The notes below the pieces were generated by a model. That model did no database searches, had not been told where the DNA came from, and was given only the letters and a program-made list of their open reading frames with translations. A DNA stretch of 8,205 nucleotides. Source: STF1-138 sp035356975. GTDB taxonomy: Bacteria > Patescibacteriota > Patescibacteriia > UBA1558 > S5-K13. The stretch is taken from contig DAORGW010000037.1 in NCBI GenBank assembly GCA_035356975.1, forward strand, positions 1 through 8,205. The letters run 5' to 3'. This document shows, piece after piece, positions 4,668 to 8,205 of the stretch. A program made the position numbers and the translations under genes. Every line of letters starts with the position of its first letter. Position 1 is the stretch's first letter.

Positions 4668-5203
4668 CCACCTTCATCTTGTTTTGCTCTATCAATATTT
4701 TTCCAAAGCCACTTACATTGTTCAAAAGTTTCTGCTTTGGCTTTTAGAAACCGTAGAACTACAGTTCTTTCCGGAATACTTGCGGAAATTCTTTCCCAAA
4801 CCCATTGAAATTGTTCAAAAGTTTCAAAAGTTTTTACCTTAGTCATTAAAGACCGTAGAACTGCATTTTTTTCTCTTTCTAGGCAATTTGTAAAAGTGTT
4901 TTCCCAAACCCATTGAAATTGTTCAAAAGTTTCTACCTTAGCCATTAAAAGCTGCCAAACTTCATCTCTTTCGCTACCTTCGGGAGTTCTTTTCAAAACC
5001 CATTCGCATTGTTCAAGACTTTTTGCTTTGACTTTTAGAAGCTGTAAGATCTCGTCTCTTTTAGTGGAGTTATCTGTGAAAGTGTTTTCCCAAACCCATT
5101 GAAGTTGTTCAAAAGTTTCTGCTTTGGCTTTTAGAAGTTCCCAAACCTCAGCTTCAGTTTCTTCCTGACTACCTTCGGCGATTTTTGTTAAATTTTCGCT
5201 CAC
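4646..5203 (-). CDS. Five-repeat Trp-rich helical repeat protein
   Basis: After a short polar head (1-17), this 185-aa protein consists of five tandem units of 30-34 residues starting near 18, 50, 80, 113 and 147. The consensus is (D)EVWxLLKAKAETFEQ then xQWVWENTF with a polar, often Glu/Arg-ended linker. Each unit looks like two short amphipathic helices with invariant EQ..W. This suggests an alpha-solenoid-like repeat, comparable in size to TPR or Sel1 units but without their signatures. Unit 4 carries an extra TFE from a 9-bp tandem duplication at 4815-4832. The start is a GTG (5201-5203) fixed by AAGGAGG at 5209-5215. A perfect -35 promoter stands upstream. No signal peptide or membrane segment is present. 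A role in protein binding would fit a solenoid, but the function is unknown. A degenerate sixth unit follows the stop. Confidence 0.85.
   Translation of the reverse strand: MSENLTKIAEGSQEETEAEVWELLKAKAETFEQLQWVWENTFTDNSTKRDEILQLLKVKAKSLEQCEWVLKRTPEGSERDEVWQLLMAKVETFEQFQWVWENTFTNCLEREKNAVLRSLMTKVKTFETFEQFQWVWERISASIPERTVVLRFLKAKAETFEQCKWLWKNIDRAKQDEGGFDGLWP
4815..4832 (-). repeat. 9-bp tandem microduplication inside repeat unit 4
   Basis: TCAAAAGTT is present twice in a row (4815-4823, 4824-4832), inserting three residues in frame so the unit reads KTFETFEQ instead of ETFEQ. This looks like replication slippage that kept the frame. Confidence 0.8.
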
Positions 5204-5208
5204 TTTAT

Positions 5209-5215
5209 CCTCCTT
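5209..5215 (-). promoter_or_regulatory. Shine-Dalgarno fixing a GTG start
   Basis: On the minus strand AAGGAGG stands 5 nt before GTG (5201-5203). It pairs fully with the CCTCCTT of the 16S 3' end in this window and supports GTG over any later ATG as the start of the Trp-repeat protein. Confidence 0.85.
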
Positions 5216-5240
5216 GGATATTTTTTTAAGTAATCATAGT

Positions 5241-5269
5241 ATATTAGGATAAGTATATAGTTGTGTCAA
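5241..5269 (-). promoter_or_regulatory. Consensus promoter of the Trp-repeat protein gene
   Basis: On the minus strand a perfect TTGACA (5264-5269) is followed after exactly 17 nt by TAATAT (5241-5246). Transcription would start near 5234, about 30 nt before the GTG. The gene is therefore transcribed independently of the tRNAs, whose terminator lies just upstream. Confidence 0.8.
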
Positions 5270-5287
5270 TGATAAAATTTGGGCAAA

Positions 5288-5325
5288 CAAAAAACCCCTT
5301 AAATAAAAGAGTTTCTTTATGGGGT
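5288..5325 (-). terminator. tRNA operon terminator built partly from the tRNA-His 3' end
   Basis: CCCC (5295-5298, plus A5294) pairs with GGGG (5321-5324, plus T5325). The inner part pairs TAAA with TTTA and AAA with TTT around an AGAG loop. On the minus strand GGGGT is followed by a T-rich tail (TTTTTGTTTG). The arm at 5321-5325 is residues 71-75 of tRNA-His, so the hairpin and the folded acceptor stem cannot form together. Confidence 0.8.
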
Positions 5326-5394
5326 AGCTACTGGGAGTCGAACCCAGACTAACGGGACCACAACCCGCTGTTCTACCGCTAAACTATAGCCACC
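5320..5394 (-). tRNA. tRNA-His(GTG) with encoded G-1 and CCA
   Basis: On the minus strand a full cloverleaf folds: G-1 opposite discriminator C73; a 7-bp acceptor (GTGGCTA/TAGCTAC with one G-U); D-arm GTTT/GAAC; anticodon arm GCGGG-TTGTGGT-CCCGT with anticodon GTG; variable loop TAGT; T-arm CTGGG-TTCGACT-CCCAG; then C73 and an encoded CCA. The extra G-1 paired with C73 is the histidine identity mark. Length is 75 nt with G-1 and CCA. It follows tRNA-Arg after a single base and ends inside its own terminator. Confidence 0.97.
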
Positions 5395-5395
5395 A

Positions 5396-5470
5396 TGGTA
5401 TCCCCGCTAGGAATCGAACCTAGATCCACAGCTTAGAAGGCTGTTGTTCTATCCGTTGAACTACAGGGAC
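5396..5470 (-). tRNA. tRNA-Arg(TCT)
   Basis: On the minus strand: acceptor GTCCCTG/CGGGGAT (G1-U72 and one further wobble), D-arm GTTC/GAAC, anticodon arm ACAGC-CTTCTAA-GCTGT with anticodon TCT (reads AGA, the preferred Arg codon in AT-rich genes such as those here), a short 4-nt variable loop, T-arm CTAGG-TTCGATT-CCTAG, discriminator A and encoded CCA. It is the first gene of the two-tRNA transcript and ends 1 nt before the tRNA-His G-1. Confidence 0.97.
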
Positions 5471-5502
5471 AAAATATTCATAAAACAATAAAAACTTTTA
5501 TA

Positions 5503-5531
5503 AATATAAACAAAAATTGACAAAAAGTCAA
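5503..5531 (-). promoter_or_regulatory. Promoter of the tRNA-Arg/tRNA-His operon
   Basis: On the minus strand TTGACT (5526-5531) and TATATT (5503-5508) are separated by exactly 17 nt. Predicted start near 5496, giving about 25 nt of 5' leader before tRNA-Arg. The -35 is one arm of a perfect inverted repeat (5517-5531). Confidence 0.7.
5517..5531. promoter_or_regulatory. Inverted repeat TTGAC-N5-GTCAA between divergent genes
   Basis: TTGACAAAAAGTCAA is a perfect 5-bp inverted repeat around A5. Its right arm is the -35 of the tRNA promoter, and a third TTGAC (5544-5548) begins the -35 of the divergent protein gene. It may be an operator, or simply two opposed -35-like hexamers. Confidence 0.4.
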
Positions 5532-5543
5532 TTATCGAAGTTC

Positions 5544-5572
5544 TTGACTTAAAAATTATTATGTAGTAATTT
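5544..5572 (+). promoter_or_regulatory. Promoter of the 178-aa orphan gene
   Basis: TTGACT (5544-5549) is followed after 17 nt by TAATTT (5567-5572). Transcription would start near 5579, about 22 nt before the ATG, leaving room for the SD at 5591-5596. Confidence 0.55.
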
Positions 5573-5600
5573 TATTCATAAACTATTTTGAGGAGGAACA

Positions 5601-6137
5601 ATGTCAAAAGAACACAAAGATCTTATACAAATTTATAATGGATACAGAATTAAAGTTGTACACGATTACCTAACAAAAAAATACAATGCAAGTATTTCTT
5701 CTGTATCAAAAGACGTGGAATCTGTTTTTGAAAAAACAGTTGTTGAGGAATCAGGGGATGCTAAAAATGCTTTTAAAAAGGCCAGACAAATTATTAATCA
5801 ACATGGCTGGGAATTCATTCTTGAAAAAAATGAAAACAAGTTAATGATAAGACTTTGTTTTGATGACTCTGACGATCCGTGGGAATATGAAATAAAAAAC
5901 ACCGTAGAAATTTTCTCCGGAAAAAAACCCACAAAAGAAGAAGCTATATCTTGTGGAATAGATTTAATAGAAAACACGTGGAAATGTGTTGTCACCTATT
6001 TTAAAAGAAAAATATATATTGTTCATAGAAATGATAAATATCTATGTAGGGTAGATGAGCAAATTTTAAATCAAGAATTTGAAGATTTTCTTTCTGCTAT
6101 TACTAGTGGATTAAAGATTGCTGATAATAAAAAATGA
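5601..6137 (+). CDS. 178-aa orphan protein, probable alpha/beta fold
   Basis: The start is fixed by GAGGAGG ending 4 nt before the ATG and by a promoter 50 nt upstream. The product (MSKEHKDLIQIYNGYR...) looks like helix-rich residues 1-70, then alternating short strands: WEFILEKNENKLMIRLCF (about 71-88), DDPWEYEIKNTVEIF (91-105), and WKCVVTYFKRKIYIVHR (127-143). A final helix, NQEFEDFLSAITSG, follows. The paired-strand pattern would suit a small beta sheet packed on helices. Three Cys (C86, C117, C129) plus C148 do not form a zinc motif. No signal peptide or membrane helix is seen. It diverges from the tRNA operon and its TGA overlaps its terminator. I do not recognise the family and assign no function. 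Confidence 0.85.
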   Translation: MSKEHKDLIQIYNGYRIKVVHDYLTKKYNASISSVSKDVESVFEKTVVEESGDAKNAFKKARQIINQHGWEFILEKNENKLMIRLCFDDSDDPWEYEIKNTVEIFSGKKPTKEEAISCGIDLIENTWKCVVTYFKRKIYIVHRNDKYLCRVDEQILNQEFEDFLSAITSGLKIADNKK

Positions 6138-6170
6138 GAGACAAGAATTTATACTTGTCTCTTTTATTTT
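6137..6170 (+). terminator. Terminator of the 178-aa orphan gene
   Basis: AGAGACAAG (6137-6145) pairs perfectly with CTTGTCTCT (6154-6162) around an 8-nt loop, followed by TTTTATTTT. The last base of the TGA stop is the first stem base, so translation ends exactly at the hairpin. It also separates this gene from the rRNA operon. Confidence 0.92.
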
Positions 6171-6289
6171 TTAAACTAAAATTTAATTTTTTTAAAAATA
6201 ACCCTTAACATTTAAAAATTAAATGGTATCCCAAAATATATATTAACTTACTAAATTTTAACGACTAATTAGTAAAAACTATTTTAAAC
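6171..6289. other. AT-rich gap upstream of the rRNA promoter
   Basis: No gene, RNA or clear repeat is visible. The stretch is almost pure A/T and could act as an upstream (UP-like) element for the rRNA promoter, which is an inference from composition only. Confidence 0.35.
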
Positions 6290-6317
6290 TTGACAAATTT
6301 TTTTAAAACTATATAAT
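6290..6317 (+). promoter_or_regulatory. rRNA operon promoter with two perfect hexamers
   Basis: TTGACA (6290-6295) and TATAAT (6312-6317) both match consensus exactly, with a 16-nt spacer, and lie about 125 nt before the 16S 5' end. Predicted start near 6324. The processing stem begins at 6376, so transcription must start before that point, which supports this promoter. Confidence 0.85.
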
Positions 6318-6324
6318 TATATTC

Positions 6325-6365
6325 ACTGTTGCATTTTCACATAAATATGATAAACTCTGCACAGT
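6325..6365 (+). other. rRNA leader hairpin
   Basis: ACTGT-T-GCA (6325-6333) can pair with TGC-ACAGT (6358-6365) with one bulged base. It begins at the predicted transcription start. No boxA-like antitermination sequence is recognised in the leader. Confidence 0.4.
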
Positions 6366-6375
6366 AATAATGTAT

Positions 6376-6401
6376 TTTGACAATTAAATAGTGGTAGAAA
6401 T
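6376..6401 (+). other. 5' arm of the 16S precursor processing stem
   Basis: All 26 bases pair with 7992-8017 (two G-U pairs, no bulge), closing the 16S precursor into one loop. Such a stem is the known RNase III substrate in bacterial rRNA maturation. It begins about 39 nt before the last leader hairpin ends at the 16S 5' end. Confidence 0.88.
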
Positions 6402-6416
6402 AAACTTCATGTTTTT

Positions 6417-6440
6417 GAATATTTTTTCTAAAAATATTCC

Positions 6441-6446
<6 letters not shown>
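6417..6446 (+). other. Leader hairpin next to the 16S 5' end
   Basis: GAATATTTTT (6417-6426) and AAAAATATTC (6430-6439) form a perfect 10-bp stem with a TCT loop, followed by C and T6. It resembles a terminator but is nearly all A-U and lies between promoter and 16S, so it is more likely a maturation structure. Confidence 0.5.
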
Positions 6447-7933
<1,487 letters not shown>

Positions 7934-7943
7934 AAGGAGATAC

Positions 7944-7988
7944 TTGATTCTTTATTGAATCAACAGATCGGTCTAGTCTCTGACTAGA
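7944..7988 (+). other. Two perfect hairpins in the 16S trailer
   Basis: TTGATTC (7944-7950) pairs with GAATCAA (7957-7963), and TCTAGTC (7972-7978) pairs with GACTAGA (7982-7988). Both are perfect 7-bp stems located between the mature 3' end and the 3' arm of the processing stem. Confidence 0.7.
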
Positions 7989-7991
7989 ACA

Positions 7992-8017
7992 ATTTCTGCC
8001 ACTATTTAGTTGTCAAA
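7992..8017 (+). other. 3' arm of the 16S precursor processing stem
   Basis: Pairs base for base with 6376-6401 (26 bp, two G-U). The two G-U pairs are T6384 with G8009 and T6395 with G7998. Confidence 0.88.
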
Positions 8018-8025
8018 CTAGAAGC

Positions 8026-8091
8026 ACTCCATTGATTTTACAATAATAATCCTGTATTATAATGTTATTGTTTAATGGAGTTATTTTTTTT
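8026..8091 (+). terminator. Terminator-like hairpin between 16S and tRNA-Ile
   Basis: ACTCCATT (8026-8033) pairs with AATGGAGT (8074-8081), and further in, ACAATAA (8040-8046) pairs with TTATTGT (8065-8071). A run of eight T follows (8084-8091). The form is that of an intrinsic terminator placed inside the rRNA operon. It could end a separate 16S transcript, attenuate it, or only be a folding or processing element. Confidence 0.5.
8032..8060 (+). promoter_or_regulatory. Possible promoter for tRNA-Ile and downstream rRNA
   Basis: TTGATT (8032-8037) is followed after 17 nt by TATTAT (8055-8060); a TATAAT also occurs at 8058-8063. It lies in the loop side of the terminator-like hairpin, so RNA started here (near 8067) would lack the 5' arm and not form that hairpin. 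Hexamers are imperfect and the region is AT-rich. Confidence 0.3.
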
Positions 8092-8128
8092 AAAAGACCA
8101 AGAATTAAATTGAAAACTGAAAATATTC

Positions 8129-8205
8129 GGGCGTATAGCTCAGTTGGTTAGAGCGCAACACTGATAATGTTGAGGTCCCAAGTTCGATTCTTGGTACGCC
8201 CACCA
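8129..8205 (+). tRNA. tRNA-Ile(GAT) in the rRNA operon spacer
   Basis: A complete 77-nt cloverleaf: acceptor GGGCGTA/TACGCCC, D-arm GCTC/GAGC, anticodon arm CAACA-CTGATAA-TGTTG with anticodon GAT, variable loop AGGTC, T-arm CCAAG-TTCGATT-CTTGG, discriminator A and encoded CCA ending at the last base of the window. Its place 195 nt after 16S is the classical spacer position, so 23S (perhaps after tRNA-Ala) is expected beyond the edge. Confidence 0.97.

Noticed and set aside
4646..5203. Trp-repeat DNA as a CRISPR or satellite array
   Set aside because: The units are protein-coding in one frame with SD, promoter and terminator; there are no equal-length repeats with unique spacers.
6377..6406. 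Second rRNA promoter (TTGACA-18-TAAACT)
   Set aside because: The TTGACA is part of the 26-bp processing stem, which needs transcription from upstream; the -10 is poor.

Overview
The window comes from a low-GC bacterium with short, tightly packed genes and AT-rich gaps. The 16S rRNA is bacterial and has no insertion. It departs from textbook sequence at several normally fixed sites: A at E. coli position 526, GACGGGAACCCGC around 925-934, and an unusual TGCAGTCTAGAATC block. Together with the many orphan small proteins, this fits the Candidate Phyla Radiation (Patescibacteria). The phylum cannot be fixed without an alignment. TGA ends two genes that run straight into hairpin regions, so the standard bacterial code (11) is used.

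Left part (1-2460). An endonuclease Q-like PHP protein (minus) is closed by a perfect 21-bp hairpin. It shares an overlapping divergent promoter with a two-gene plus-strand operon of paralogous zinc ribbons. The second of these is a 51-aa gene that starts inside the stop codon of the first. A two-way terminator separates them from a convergent 42-aa Lys/Arg-rich protein, followed by an 88-aa orphan with a consensus promoter and Shine-Dalgarno (SD).

Middle (2461-5600). A 324-aa coiled-coil orphan (plus) is followed by a minus-strand protein with two CxxC-x17-CxxC zinc ribbons between an Arg/Gly-rich head and a Lys-rich tail. Next is a minus-strand protein made of five Trp-rich helical repeats, with a decayed sixth repeat past its stop. 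A tRNA-Arg/tRNA-His pair with a 1-nt spacer diverges from a 178-aa orphan across an inverted-repeat control region.

Right part (5601-8205). After the 178-aa orphan comes an rRNA operon head: a consensus promoter, leader hairpins, 16S rRNA bracketed by a perfect 26-bp processing stem, a terminator-like hairpin overlapping a possible promoter, and tRNA-Ile(GAT) ending at the window edge.

No CRISPR array, insertion sequence, transposase or phage gene is visible. The most unusual items are the Trp-repeat protein with its unstable 3' end, the paired zinc ribbons, the tRNA terminator built from the tRNA's own 3' strand, and the possible transcriptional break between 16S rRNA and tRNA-Ile.
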